A DNA stretch of 64,000 bases from Prunella strophiata (taxonomy: Eukaryota > Chordata > Aves > Passeriformes > Prunellidae): NCBI GenBank assembly GCA_036583965.1, contig JAZBQD010000009.1, positions 6,408,508-6,472,507 on the forward strand, in the 5' to 3' direction. Positions 1-11,662 of the stretch are shown piece after piece; the stretch's first letter is position 1, and every line of letters starts with the position of its first letter. The position numbers and the translations under genes are program-made. The notes beneath the pieces were generated by a model. That model was not told where the DNA came from. It saw nothing but the letters and a program-made list of their open reading frames with translations, and ran no database searches.

Positions 1-114
1 ACACTCAGGTGATCCCTTGCCAGCACAGATAAGGCTCCCAGGGGGCTGAAGGCGATAAGGAGCAGGGATGAGCTCACTGCTGACAGCGATTTCCCCCCTC
101 TGTTTGCCCTGCAG

Positions 115-1707
115 CGCTGTGGCTGGCGGCAGCAGTGGAAGTTCACACTGCCAAGGAGGTGGTGGCCGTGAACGGGACCAACCAGCGCCTGAAATGCACC
201 TTCTCCAGCAGCAGCCCCGTGAGCCAGCAGCTCTCGGTGAGCTGGAACTTCCAGCCCGAGGACCTGAGCGCCCACGAGCCGGTGGGTGAGAGCTCTGTGC
301 TCCCTTCCAGGGGCTCCCCCCACCCCAAAGCCCAGCACTGGGTGAGCAGGGAGTGGGTGCAGACACACCCAAAACCCACAAGCACGTCTGGGCCTTCGTC
401 AGCTGCAGTGATTAATCCGAGTCCTGTTTATAGACCCTGCCTAAAACACTCTCGTGTTTAGGTTTGGGTGCTCAGGGTTAAAATATCTGTGGCTTTACAA
501 AGCTGGACCTGCTGACACCACGGCCCAGCCCTCTCTTAGGTGACATCCTACACCTGACATGACTCCAGGAATCTTCCAGGTCCCTTCCAGCCCAGCCATT
601 GGATGTTGCTGTGACTTTTGCAGGTATTTTACTACCTGAAGGAGCCCTACGAGCCCCCCACGGGGAGGTTTAAAGCCCGAGTGACCTGGGATGGGAACAT
701 TGAGCGCAACGATGTTTCCATCATGATCTGGAACCTGAAGCCCAGTGACAACGGCACCTTCACCTGCCAGGTGACAAACTGGCCAGATGTGTACGGCACC
801 ATCGGGGAGGTGAGACTCCGGGTCGTGCAGAAAGGTGAGAGGCCAAGAAACCCCCAGGTGTTGTGTGGGTTCGACCAGAGGGGCCTTCTTCCACATCTGG
901 GAAAATCGTGGGAGAAAAAAGGGTGGCAAGCAGAAAGCATGAGGGGAAAAGAGGAGCCCGAGGAAAGGTTTTATTCACAGATACAGGCTCCTCCTGCGTG
1001 TCCCTCTGCTTCACTCCTGTGTCTCTCCCCACGCAGTGAGCTTCTCCGAAATCCATTTCCTGGCCGTGGCCATCGGATCTGCCTCCGTGCTGATGATCAT
1101 CGTGGTGATAGCCGCGATTGTCTGCCGGCAGCACCGAGGAAGGGCGAACGGCGCTGAGGCGGCAGACGCCGAGCGGTGAGGACAGGCGGGGAGGGAGGGG
1201 ACAGCCCGGCCAGTTTATCCCCATGGCCCTTCTGAATTCTTGGCTTGGACCCTGCACAGTGGGGAGGGAGAAGCTCCTGGGACAGCTCTGCCAGTTTATC
1301 CCCATGGCCCTTCTGAATTCTTGGCTTGGACCCTGCACAGTGCAAATCTGCCAACCCAGTTAGCGATAATTGGCCACGTGCAGGCAGAACTGAGCCCCAG
1401 GATGGACAAGCTCTGGAGTCCTCCTCTGGCTCTGGCCTTCTCAGTGGCTCCTCACTCAGAGGATGCAGCTGCTGTGGTGGTGGAGGGCAGATGACCACGC
1501 TGTCCCCTGAGCTGTGGTCACCACTCGTGTGGCACACTCACCATCTCACCCTGCTGTGCTGTGTGTGGCTCAGGACATCCTGCTGCTCAGCCTGACACTG
1601 ATTTGGGCTTTTTTTTTCTCTTTTTTTCCTCCCATTTTTATAACAGTAAAGAAAAGGAGAGCCTGAAGATGGGGGAAGAAAAGGAACCCAGTCCACTGGA
1701 AGATTAA
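115..1707 (+). CDS. MPZL2: MPZL2 (myelin protein zero-like 2 / EVA1), 5' partial
   Basis: Single-pass adhesion protein of epithelia and thymus with one V-set Ig domain. Coding exons seen: 115-281, 624-834, 1037-1175 and 1647-1707 (stop TAA). The signal-peptide exon lies before the window, because the first exon begins in phase 1. Order: end of the signal, then the V-set domain ([12 protein letters not shown] in the first exon; [10 protein letters not shown] in the second), then juxtamembrane [16 protein letters not shown] running into a transmembrane helix ending [11 protein letters not shown], then a short acidic/lysine tail ending PSPLED. The juxtamembrane and helix stretch is nearly the mammalian MPZL2 sequence, and the tail ends like the mammalian LEDTD. 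All donors and acceptors are canonical and phases join (0, 1, 2). The usual PPD motif after the second Ig cysteine reads NWPDVYG here. MPZL3 follows on the same strand, as expected. Confidence 0.93.
1210..1342. repeat. Tandem duplication, 81-bp period, in MPZL2 last intron
   Basis: A block of about 52 bases at 1210-1261 recurs at 1291-1342 with no difference that I can see. It contains CCCATGGCCC and GAATTC. It lies between the MPZL2 transmembrane exon and the last exon. Perfect identity suggests a recent duplication. Confidence 0.9.
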
Positions 1708-3190
1708 AGGTCTTTGCTGGTGTGCACAATGCAGGTACCCATCCAAACCTTCTCTAATTAATGTCTCAGTGCTCCTGTGGACTCTCCAAGACAGATTCCC
1801 TGGGGTATTTCCCTGCTATTCACAGTCAGAACTGAGGCCACAGTCACACTTTGCTGTTGAGGATCCTTCAGAGACAGATGAACAATCCCTGAACAATCAC
1901 AGCCTCTTAAATGTACAAGAGATTTCTCCACCCTGGTGTTGAGGAGCATTTGTAGGAAAGCCATTGTTGCTGCTTTTCATGGCATTCCTGCTTTGTAGAT
2001 GAAGAGGAATGAATTACTTCCCTTTTGTCAGTTTTGAATCTGCTTTTTGATTACTTTAACCCTTATTGTTTTAGAATTGCAACAGGAAGTCTGGCACTGT
2101 TTCCATATTCACTGTCTTTGCTTAAACGTGTCAGCACAAATTTTACCCACAGTTTCTGAGGTCAGCAGTTGCCTCTATTATTTTGGCTTTTGACAATAAC
2201 CCTGAGTAATGGATGTTTGTTTTTCTTACAATCTTTGTTCTCAGGTGCTTCCAAAGCAGCTGGTGAAAGCTTGTAATTTGGGGTGTTAGAACAAAGCTGG
2301 ATTACAGACGCCCCACGCTACGCTGCCGGTGTGGAACCTCTGCTCAACCTGAAAGTCTTGCATGGAAAGAGGGTGACTTTCCATGAGCTGTGAATTCCCT
2401 TCAGTGAAGCAAAGCAGGAGGATCTTGCCCCATGAACAAAGAACTTTCCTTCATCTTCTCACCTGTGGAATGGGAGCACGGCTTCTCTGGAAGATGAAAG
2501 TGCCAAGACTGACAGAACAGAGGGCTGGGGGTGTTTGAGCAGATGCACTCTTGCACCTTAGAAACCACAACGTGCCTTTGTGCTGCCCTGGTTTTATTCC
2601 CTGAGACTCCTCCCTGGCATCCTGAGAAGGAAGACTCAGCAGTGAGGTCTCAGCTGCTCCAACAAACGTCCTTGGAATCCCTTTTCTGTGTTAGATGGAC
2701 AGTGCTGGAGCTGGGCAAGGTCTGCTGTTTGTTATTAGGGGTGACATTCACCAGCCAGGGTGGTTTGCACATCCATCTCTGGCAGCTTTGGGAGAATTTG
2801 GGGGTTGAGGAGAGTTTTCAGCAGCTCTCCCCTGTTCCCATTCCCACCCTTGCAATCCCAGTGCTCCCCCCTGTTCCCCAAAACTGGAACCCACGCAGTT
2901 CTAACGGTGTCTAACCAGCCCCAAACCAGTCCTGTTACAGTATTTACCCAGCCCCAAATCAAAGCATGGGCCTGTTTGTTTGTAGAGTGTCTTTATGGCT
3001 TTATAACCTGTGAAGTGCCAGACACATTTCCTGGCTGTTCCTGGCTCTTCCCTGGCTGTCTGTTTTCATTTTCACTCACCTGTGTTGTAAATAAAGGCAC
3101 CTTGCTGAGAGCTGTGCTGTGACCTGGGGACCCCTGACACCTCAAATGAGCAGATTTGCACTGTTTGTCCCCAAAATCTGATCTGTTACC
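1708..3190 (+). other. MPZL2: MPZL2 3' untranslated region (probable)
   Basis: Moderately AT-rich DNA after the MPZL2 stop with no credible coding exon. It ends at the poly(A) signal at 3090. Nothing else was recognised. Confidence 0.45.
3090..3095 (+). terminator. MPZL2: Candidate MPZL2 poly(A) signal
   Basis: AATAAA, followed within 30 bases by a GT-rich stretch. If used, it gives MPZL2 a 3' UTR of about 1.4 kb from 1708. Confidence 0.5.
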
Positions 3191-3730
3191 CAGTGTGCAA
3201 CAAACCAATAATGAAATACTTCAGGGAGATATTGATTATTGATTTCAGAGGAGCCCAGGCCTGGGAGCTTGGTGGTGTCCCACAAATCCAGCACATCCCA
3301 CTGGACATTTACCAGCATTATTTATGCACAAAATTCAGAGTTAGTAACTCTCCAAGTACAGCCCCTCTCTTACAATGGCTTATTAATTTCCCATTACAAG
3401 TTATGTCACCCCAGCCAATTTCTACCCCTCTCTTCACCTGGCCAGGGTCGTTTTGAGCTGTAGGTGTTATTTTTGGTATTATAACCAAGATAGTTCAGCT
3501 CTAGGATATATAAACCTCGGGTGTTTTGCCCAGTTAGCAAAGTACAGACAGACACACATCAACATCTTGATTTATTACATCCCTAAAGCCTGTCAGTTCC
3601 AGGGTGCCTTTGGCTAAGGGATGCAGTCTGTTCCCCTCATTAGGTCTCCTTTTTTTGCTGATTGTGCTTGAAAATCTACAAAGACCTCACAGCAAGGAAC
3701 ATCCTGACTTAATAACATAATCCTGGCACA
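3190..3730. mobile_element. Probable LTR-derived fragment (uncertain)
   Basis: AT-rich block unlike the GC-rich flanks. It has the texture of avian endogenous-retrovirus LTR DNA: a TATA-like run (GGATATATAAACCTC near 3506), CA-rich sequence after it, and a T-rich stretch. No TG...CA ends or target duplication were established. The call rests on general resemblance to passerine interspersed repeats and needs a repeat-library match. Confidence 0.35.
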
Positions 3731-3834
3731 TTTCCTCGTTTTGTGGCACCCAAAAAACCCCCAAAGCTCAGCGAGCAGGTGGCAGGAGCTGCTGGGGGAT
3801 CTGGGGACAACCACGGTGACCTTCCACTGCAGGG

Positions 3835-4241
3835 CCACCCAGGTGTGCCCACCCAGGTGTACCCAGGTGTTCCCTGGTGTTCCCAGATGTTCCCAGGTGT
3901 GCCCACCCAGGTGTACACAAGTTTTCCCAGGTGTGCCAAGGTGTTCCCAAGTGTATCCAGATGTTCCCAGGTGTGCCCACCCAGGTGTTCCCCAGTGTTC
4001 CCAGGTGTACCCAAGTGTACCCAGGTGTGCCCAGATGTTCCCAGGTGTGCCCACCCAGGTGTACACAAGTTTTCCCAGGTGTGTCCAGGTGTTCCCAAGT
4101 GTACCCAGGTGTGCCCAGATGTTCCCAAGTGTGCCCACTCAGGTGTACACAAATGTTCCCAGGTGTACCCAGGTGTTCCCACCCCGGTGTTCCCCGGTGT
4201 ACCCAGGTGTGCCCACCCCGCTGTACCCAGACGTACCCAGG
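3835..4241. repeat. Minisatellite (10-bp unit CCCAGGTGTN) upstream of MPZL3
   Basis: About 40 degenerate copies of a 10-bp unit, CCCAGGTGT followed by T, A or G, with occasional extra CCCA. It ends about 80 bases before the MPZL3 start codon, so it lies in the promoter or 5' UTR. Because 10-mers cycle frame, it opens long spurious ORFs on both strands (GVPTQVYPGVP-type and HLGTPGNTW-type). Confidence 0.92.
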
Positions 4242-4319
4242 CGCCGCGGCCATTTCGGGGCTGCCCCGCCCTCACCTGCGCCAGGTGAGCGCCATGTTCC
4301 GGGGCTGAGCCCGGCCGGG

Positions 4320-7300
4320 ATGCGGCGCCCAGGGGCGGCGGGGTCCGACGGCCGCTTCCTCCTCCTCCTCCTCCTCCCGCGGGGGGCTCTGCTGCTGCTG
4401 CTCGGTAACGGGGGGCTCCGGGGGGCTCCGGGGGGCTCCGGGGACCGGGATGGGATGGGATGGGCGGGACGGCAGCGGCGGTGCCCGCGCTGCGCCCGGG
4501 GGTCCCGCGTGGGAGCCGGGCCGGCAGCGCTCGGGATGCGGCTCCGGGGGCCGTGGATGGTCCCGGGGCAGGGGGAGGCTCGGGAAGGGTGGTCCCGATA
4601 CTCTGGGGGAGGGGGAAGCTCGGGAAGAGCCGTCCCGGAGCGGTGGGAGGATCGGACAAAGGTGTGCCCGGAGCCGTGGATGGTGAGACTCGGGAGCGGC
4701 CGGAGCTGAACGGGGCAGGAGCGGCTGCTGGAAACAAGAACCGAAAGCATTTGGTGCTGTGGGGAGACTTTTGACCCACAGCAGAGAGAACTGCTTGAAG
4801 TCCCTACAGCTGGTACTTTGCAGCCCATCAGAGACCCGGCTGATCCCATTTCTCAGCTCCTTGTCTCCAAATCTAATCCATGCTGGTGCTGCCCCGGTAG
4901 CTCATTTGGAACCGGTTCCAGTCCCTCAGAGAATAGGTCAGGGCAGTTTTCAGATTTCCTGCAAATCTCAGTGCTGGGAGGGAGTCACTGCTGTGCTTTA
5001 ATCCTTGAATTCTGGCTGACCTACACGTGTCAGTATTTTTGGGACAATTTTGCCCCTCGCAGGTAGCAAGAAATGAATCCCTGCCTTTTGTGCCTGTTCC
5101 ATCAGGTGTCTGCAATGCTCTTTCCATGGAAATTAAAGCCAATCCTAAAGTCAGAGCTTTTGTGGGTGAGGAAGTGCTGCTGAAATGCTCCTTCAGATCC
5201 AGCTCCCCCATTACAGAGAGCCTGCTGGTGGACTGGACCTACCGGCCCCTCACCGGGGGCCAGATGGAGACAGTAGGTGGAACAGGGCCAAGCTGAAAAT
5301 CTGAATTTGCTCTTTGCTTTGCTGGCCTGCTGCCTCACTTTGTGGTTTGGGAGTCTCCTTGTTGCCTTCTTTCCCCTGTAAAAATGGGAATGTTATTCCT
5401 TTGGTGCTCTCTGGGGGGAAAACATATTGTAGGTAAATATAAAATAACATAATAATGATTAAGTAGATAAATTTAGGGGGTTGTCAGTAAGTGCTGCATT
5501 GTGCACTGCACAGAATGACTGTAAAGATTCAGTTGGTGGCTTTATTTCTCTTATATAGGAAATATTCTTCCTGGCTTCTTAATGCGACATTATTCCTTTA
5601 TCCTTACAATGCAAAATTCCTTTATTTTTGCAGTGCAAAAAACCAGTTCACTCTGCTTTCTTGGACGAGTGTTTTAGTGCCACAATCACTGCCTTTCCCT
5701 CCTTGCAGGTGTTTCATTATCAGTCCATCCCTCACCCCACCACAGCAGGGAGGTTCAAGGACAGGATATCCTGGGCTGGGAACGTTGCTAACGGCGATGC
5801 TTCCATCACCATCCAAAGCCCAGAGCTCAGTGACAACGGGACCTTCATCTGCAGCGTGAAGAACCCCCCAGATGTTTATCACAACATCCCCCAGACCCTG
5901 CTGGTGGTGACAGAGCGGGGTAAGGCTCCCTCCCTGCCCTCAGTTTGGCCTCCCCCCTGTGACAGAGCTGCTTTGTGGGATCCTGGAATTCTGAGCATCA
6001 CGTGGGGAACGCTCCCTGCGCTTCCAGGCTGGACTTTCAGCAGGGGCTGCCTCAGCCCTTCTCTCTCTGAGCTCAGTGCTTTGAGAGCTGCTGAACTGAT
6101 TTGGGGCAGGGAGGGCCGGGGGGAGCTGTGCTGATAGCAGCAATCAGAAGTGTCCCTTTGTTCAGGAGCTTCAGCCTCCGCAAATTGCGGCAGAACAAGT
6201 TAAACATTGAGGAAACGCTGGCCTAAAAATAATCTGCACATCACAAGCACTGATTGTCAGCACCAATTTCCTCATCTGCCCTGCGTGCCAGCCCTGCCCC
6301 AAATTCCCAGCTCAGCCCTGCTGAGAGAAGTGTGTCGTGCTTTCTTCTCTGCAGCTCCTCCATCTGAGCCTGGGCTGGGTCTGGGGACAGGAGTCCTGCA
6401 GGTTTGGGGACAGGAGTCCTGCAGGTTTGGGGACAGGAGTCCTGCAGGTTTGGGGACAGGAGCCCCACAGGTTTGGGGACCACAGGTTTGGTGGCAGGAG
6501 CCCCACAGTTTTGGGGACTACAGATGTGGGGACAGGAGCCCCATAGGTTTGGGGACTACAGGTTTGGTGGCAGCAGCCCCAAAGATTTGGGGACCACAGG
6601 TGTGGGGACAGGAACCCCACAGATTTGGGGACAGGAGCCCTACAGATTTGGGCACCACAGATTTGGGGACAGGCTGTTTGCAGTCTGCCAGCCCCCTGTC
6701 TCAGGTGGAATGCCACCAGGCTGTGCCCTGGCTGGTGTCAGTCCCAGAGGCTCAGCCCAGCCGTGCCTCGCTGTGTTTCAGGCCTGGCCTTCCAGCTGAG
6801 CTCAGCAGCCCTGCTGTCCATCCTGGTGTTCCTCCCTTCTGCCCTCGTGGTCGTTCTGCTGCTGGTGAGGATGGGGAGGAAATTCCGGGTGCTGAAGGAG
6901 AAAGGAAAATGTGGCTACAAGAAATCCTCCATTGAAGTGTCTGATGAGTAAGTCCTGGCTGCAGGCTGGAGCCTGTATTTCCACTTTGGGGTGTTGGCTC
7001 AGGCACGAGGGATGATTTCCCCACTGTCCTTCAGCATAAACTGAGTGCACTTCAGTCACTGGTACCTGCTCACCCAGCAGGCAGAAAGCTTTGGGAAATC
7101 CCTGAGCTGGAGCACAGGCCAAGTGCTGCACATCCCCTTTTTCCTGTCATTCGTGTGAGGAATGCCATGGGACTGAGGCACTTGGGGGTCAGACATTTTT
7201 CACTTCTGTAATGAGGTTTGTTTGAGCCTGAGTCAGCAGGGTGCTCTGCACATGTGAGCTTTGAGTGCTGCATTTTGGGGTGAAGTCCCCATAACAATAA

Positions 7301-9621
7301 ACCCAATAATGCTGCCTGTGGTGGGCAGAGCAGGGATGCCAGGTACTGAGGGAGCTGACCTCCCTTCTGCTCAACTCCTTGCAGAATGATTTTTTTTTAC
7401 TGCAATCCTTTTAATGTTTTGATTGGTAGTATAAGATTTGCCAGTTAAAAAGCAACTTTTGTTTTAATCTTTGTGGCACCAAAGTGCCACCTTCAAAATG
7501 AGGGATCTGGCAGCTTTCAGTCCTTTTGGCCTTGCTGTGCTGACTTAAATGATGAAAACCCTTCAGTTGCATGTGGTACAACCAGAATTCACAGTCCAGA
7601 GGAGGTACTGGAGTGTCTGGGGGGAAAGTCCAACCTGACCCTGTGCTTTTCCTGCAGGCCTGAGCACTCAGACACAGCTGGCTGCGGGGGGAAGCTCAAG
7701 GAGTGGTGCCTGAACTGCGTGGTGAGTGAAAGTTGGTGTTTCCACAGTGCTTTTGCCAACTTGGGTGCTCAAAGGAGGTGCTAAGAGCAGCAGGTAGAGT
7801 GTCCCAGCACCTCTGGGTGCCCCAGGTGTGTCCCAGCTGCAGGGAGTGAGAGCTGCTGGTTGCACTGCTGGGGAAGCTGTCGTGAGATCCATCAGGCTGA
7901 TTTGTCACTGGGACTCGATTGGAATCAAAGCTGTCATTTGAAGATGACAAATCAGGGTTGAAGCTGCTGTGGGGTTTCTTTAGGGGCTCTGCACAAGCAG
8001 TGCTGTGGTGGGGAAGGCAGGCAGTGACCCCTCAGCCCTCTCTGTGTTTCTGCAGAGGTGCTGGAGATCTTCCTCCTTTTATCTTGTTTTCATTCCAGCA
8101 GAACATTGCCAAACCCTCGCGGTTGGTTTGTTTGTTTGGTTCTGCTTTTTGTTTGCCGTGCTCTCTGAAGTGATTGTTGCCTTCTAATTCTGCTGCTTCC
8201 CTTCCCAGCCCGGCAGCAGCTCCTGTTAGTCAGGTGCCTGTGCTCCAGCCCCAGGAGTGGTTTTGCACCTGCTGCCCTTGTTTTGTGTGAGTCCTGCCGC
8301 TGGAATGGGCAGCCACATTCCAGAGTAATGCCCAATTCGAGAGGGCTTTCATTCCTCCAGTGCCCTCCGGAGCACGTTTACCTCAGGGGCACCTTTGCCT
8401 CTGTGCACACACTCAGGACGTGAGTTTAGGGAGGATTTTAAATATGTGGTGCTTGATTCACTCTCCTAATGCCAGTGATTTCCAACGTCCTAAATGCCTC
8501 AAGCCTTCAGACAGGCGTGTGCTGATGGTTTCTATTAGATACAGGATGAAAAGCAGGCAATTACGTAAGTTGTACATAAAATATTTACAGTTGTGCATTA
8601 GGCACGGCAGGCACAGAGCTGCGGTGATGGGAGGAGGTTTTGGAGAGGTGGGGGAAGCAGGAAACGCCTTGTGCCAAAGGCTGAGCTGCCCTGGGAGGTG
8701 GAGGGCTGTTGCAGGTGATGTTCTGGGCAGCAGGGAGGTGCCAGGAGGGGAGATGGGGAAGGATGGAGCCCCAGTTTGCTGAGGAAATGCTGTCAGGACA
8801 TGGGAGATCCTAAAAGTTGAAAACTGTCCTCTCATCCTTTGGGAGGAGTCAAATTGGAATTATTATAAGCATCCTGCTGCTTTCATGTCGAGTGCTTTGG
8901 CAGGATTAGATCCTTTGCTGTCTGATACTGAAATATTTATCTGACCAGGTCTCTGAGAATGCTGCCCTCTCACTTTAACAATTCTGCATTTCTGAGGTTT
9001 CTCTAATGTGATTTTTCACACTTCATATGTGACCAAACAATTAAAACTGCGAAGACAATGGAAAATCTCTTTAGACTGAGGTGTCTGGGTGTCAGTGAGA
9101 TTTACCTTGCAGGACTGAGGTGTTTGGTGAGCTCAGAGCTGTAGAGCTGCTCATGAGGGCACCATCCTGTGTTACAGCAGCCAGGGGCTTCTAAAAGTCG
9201 TGGTTAAAAACCAATAATTGAGTTGCTCAGGGTAGTGCTGCAATATCTGGTTCATCTTTAGCTGCTGCTTCTCTTAAAATACATTTCACGTGTGGGTTAT
9301 AGCATGGTGATTGTGTCTGGGAGAAGTCAAACAGGTTGAGTGCTTATATTTGTATTTATATTTATATTTATATTTATATTTATATTTATATTTATATTTA
9401 TATTTATATTTATATTTATATTTATTTGTACCAGGGCTTTTGCAAGCCCTCTGGCTTGCTCAAGCACAGCAGGATTTTTAGGAAGCATTTAGGCTCTTGC
9501 CAAAAGCCCAGCCAGGCTCAGCCTTTGGCTGAGCTCATGGCTTGGTTCATTTCTTCACACATCACCTCAGTTTCTCTCCATGTTCCCCATTTAGGACACG
9601 GATGAGGAGGATCCTTACTGA
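4320..9621 (+). CDS. MPZL3: MPZL3 (myelin protein zero-like 3)
   Basis: Single-pass V-set Ig protein; in mammals it acts in skin, sebaceous gland and metabolism. Six exons: 4320-4404, 5106-5272, 5709-5919, 6782-6947, 7658-7721 and 9595-9621, giving 239 residues against 235 in human. Residues 1 to about 35 form a Leu-rich signal peptide, and the start ATG is the only one giving it. The Ig domain has VLLKCSF and [14 protein letters not shown], and contains the family hallmark [18 protein letters not shown]. The helix ([22 protein letters not shown]) is almost the mammalian sequence. The tail has [13 protein letters not shown], a short Cys-bearing exon (WCLNCV) and an acidic C-terminus ending EDPY, like mammalian DSDYEETY. 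Phases 1-0-1-2-0 join exactly. Introns hold the repeats listed separately. Confidence 0.95.
6381..6675. repeat. Minisatellite in MPZL3 intron 3
   Basis: Roughly 13 copies of a 20-23 bp G-rich unit built on TTTGGGGACAGGAG followed by TCCTGCAGG or CCCCACAG. It ends about 105 bases before the transmembrane exon. It opens a spurious [14 protein letters not shown] repeat ORF. Confidence 0.92.
9344..9429. repeat. Hexanucleotide microsatellite (TATATT)n
   Basis: About 14 nearly perfect copies of TATATT in MPZL3 intron 5, some 165 bases before the last exon. The apparent IYIYIY open frame is an artefact of the repeat. Confidence 0.97.
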
Positions 9622-10555
9622 CCAAAGCTGTGGAAAAAGACCAAAATTGCAGCACTGAAATTCATGGTGAGATCCTTCCAGAGGCTGCTGGGTGACCAGT
9701 GCAGATTGAAGGATGTGCTCTGCTCTCAGTGGATTGGAAGAATAATGCTGATGGGATAATTCACTTCTATTCAAGCACAACATAATGATTTTCTAAAAAT
9801 CTTTCTAATTTATTGGGGAAAAGAAAATCTCTTGCCCTCAGATCTGTGGGGCCTACAGAAGCCTCAGTGCCTACAGTGCCAGTGTGCCTTGGTTTTCCTG
9901 CAAATTGGTTTGGTTCCTTGGTTTGATTTTTGGTGGCATCCCTCTTTTCCTGAGCCCTGGAAATCCAACTTTTGGAAGTAAAGGCTGCTCCAGCTCTCTG
10001 GGCACTGACAAGGTTTATTCTCAGGTTTTTTGGAACACACTACTCACACCAGTTTGATGAAGTGATATCTGGCATCCTCTGTGCTGGAGTGAAGAGAACC
10101 TACTGCTTTTGAAGTATTTTTTTTATTCAGCTGCATCACTGGGTACTGCTCCTTCTACTTGTAGAAGTGAAGCACAATTCATAGAAAACAATATTTTTTT
10201 TTTTCTTTTTTGAAATCAGAAATGCAAATGGGGACTCTGTTTCTGGGGACACACAACCCCATCTACCTCAGCCACGGACTCAAGCACTGCCCAAAGGAAT
10301 GTTCTGTTTGCAGTAGTTGTTTTCTTCCTCCCTTCTTCTGGGACCCCTTTTAGGGAAATGGTTCATTGTGCAGCATTACTTCCCCTGGGTGAAGGGCATT
10401 TCCTCTTTCACCAGCCTTACCCACCAACGAATGGCAGAGAGCAGTGGAATTCATTCACCCAGACCCTAAAAAGCTGCTTGCTTTCTGCATCAGTCAAATA
10501 TTCTCCTTTTACACATGTGCTCCAGTTTTACTGCTGATTTTGCTGTGCAATTACC

Positions 10556-10561
10556 AATAAA
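10556..10561 (+). terminator. MPZL3: Candidate MPZL3 poly(A) signal
   Basis: AATAAA with a following T/GT-rich stretch. It implies a 3' UTR of about 950 bases (9622-10580). Confidence 0.55.
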
Positions 10562-11189
10562 TTGCATTATTCCATTCTGGGCTGTGGGTCTCTTTATTTG
10601 GCTAAGTACAGCTGAACCCATAAAACTGCCGTGCTGAGGTGTGAAAATTGTCAGGTGATGATGGGGAAAGGTTTTTAGGGAGCAGATTTAACCCAAAAGA
10701 GGACAGGTAGCAGGTCCCCCTTCAGCATCCCTGCTGGCTGCAGCTTTCAAGTGTGGTGAAGCTCTCCCTGAGAAGTAGGTCAGCTGCAGATCTGTGCCTC
10801 CAGATAAACACATTTTCCCCCTCTCTGCTATAAAGCAATATTTACAGGGTTTGTGCTCCCTAGTGACACAACATCTCTGTCAGCCCAAACTTCCCTGGGA
10901 AAGGCTGCTGGTGGGATGGTGCAGCCCTGGAGAAGTGGCTTTGCTGTTCCCCTCTCAGCACCCACACACCACACCTGCTTCCCCAGGGAACCAAAGGCTC
11001 TTTTTTGCTGCAAAAAGCTGCATTTCAGCTGTGCCTCCTTGGCCACGAGTCTGCTGGATCCTGGGCAAACACTCCTGCTGCAAAGCTGAGCTGTGAATGG
11101 TGCTGAGCTTTCTCTTCCTCTGCACCCATATGGAAATTTCTTGGTGTGGTTTTGCATGCAAGCAGAGAGGTTATAAAAAAAAGGCCTTA

Positions 11190-11530
11190 GAAAATCAGGC
11201 CTTGCTCTGTAAATTACCAGCTGGCCTGATACTCCTCAGTGCAGCTAGCTTGTAAGTTCTCATAAATTAACCAAACAACCTGTTCTAGTAAGGAAAACAG
11301 GCTGCACTTGCAATAACAAGAAATTTGTCCAATGAGCACCAGTGAACAAAATACATAAACAATCTAAGAATAGAGAGATTTGATGGAAAGGTAAAATGCC
11401 ATTTACTAACCAATGAATGTAGCAAGGAAACTAGCAGCCAATTGAACAGGAGGTCTGTGAAAAATGAGTTATGTGAGTAAAGAAGGGGCTTTTCTGCATG
11501 AAAAAACTGAGTGCTGTCTGCTTTAGTGCA
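11190..11530. mobile_element. Probable LTR/ERV-derived fragment (uncertain)
   Basis: AT-rich island in GC-rich surroundings. It has the composition and motif style of the U3 region of passerine LTRs (CCAATGAA, GCCAATTGAACAG, ATGAGTTATGTGAGTAAAGAAGGGG). No terminal TG/CA or target duplication was found. No retroviral gene is nearby, so at most this is a decayed solo LTR. Confidence 0.4.
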
Positions 11531-11552
11531 ACAGTGTGCCATCAGAGCCACT

Positions 11553-11662
11553 GACACTGGAATGGAGAGAGGGGACACTGGAATGGGAAACAGTGGGATA
11601 ATGGAATGGAGAGCATTGGGACACTGGAATGGGGAACAGTGGGATAGTGGAATGGGGAACAG
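11553..11662. repeat. Short minisatellite (GGGACACTGGAATGG type)
   Basis: Five to six copies of a 20-23 bp unit containing ACTGGAATGG, GGGATAATGG or similar. Confidence 0.85.

Noticed and set aside
3709..4779. Repeat proteins (HLGTPGNTW / GVPTQVYPG types) near MPZL3
   Set aside because: They are translations of a decamer minisatellite in several frames and overlap the real MPZL3 first exon.
9336..9605. IYIYIY-containing frame
   Set aside because: It is a TATATT microsatellite in an MPZL3 intron. The real exon downstream (9595) uses its own acceptor.
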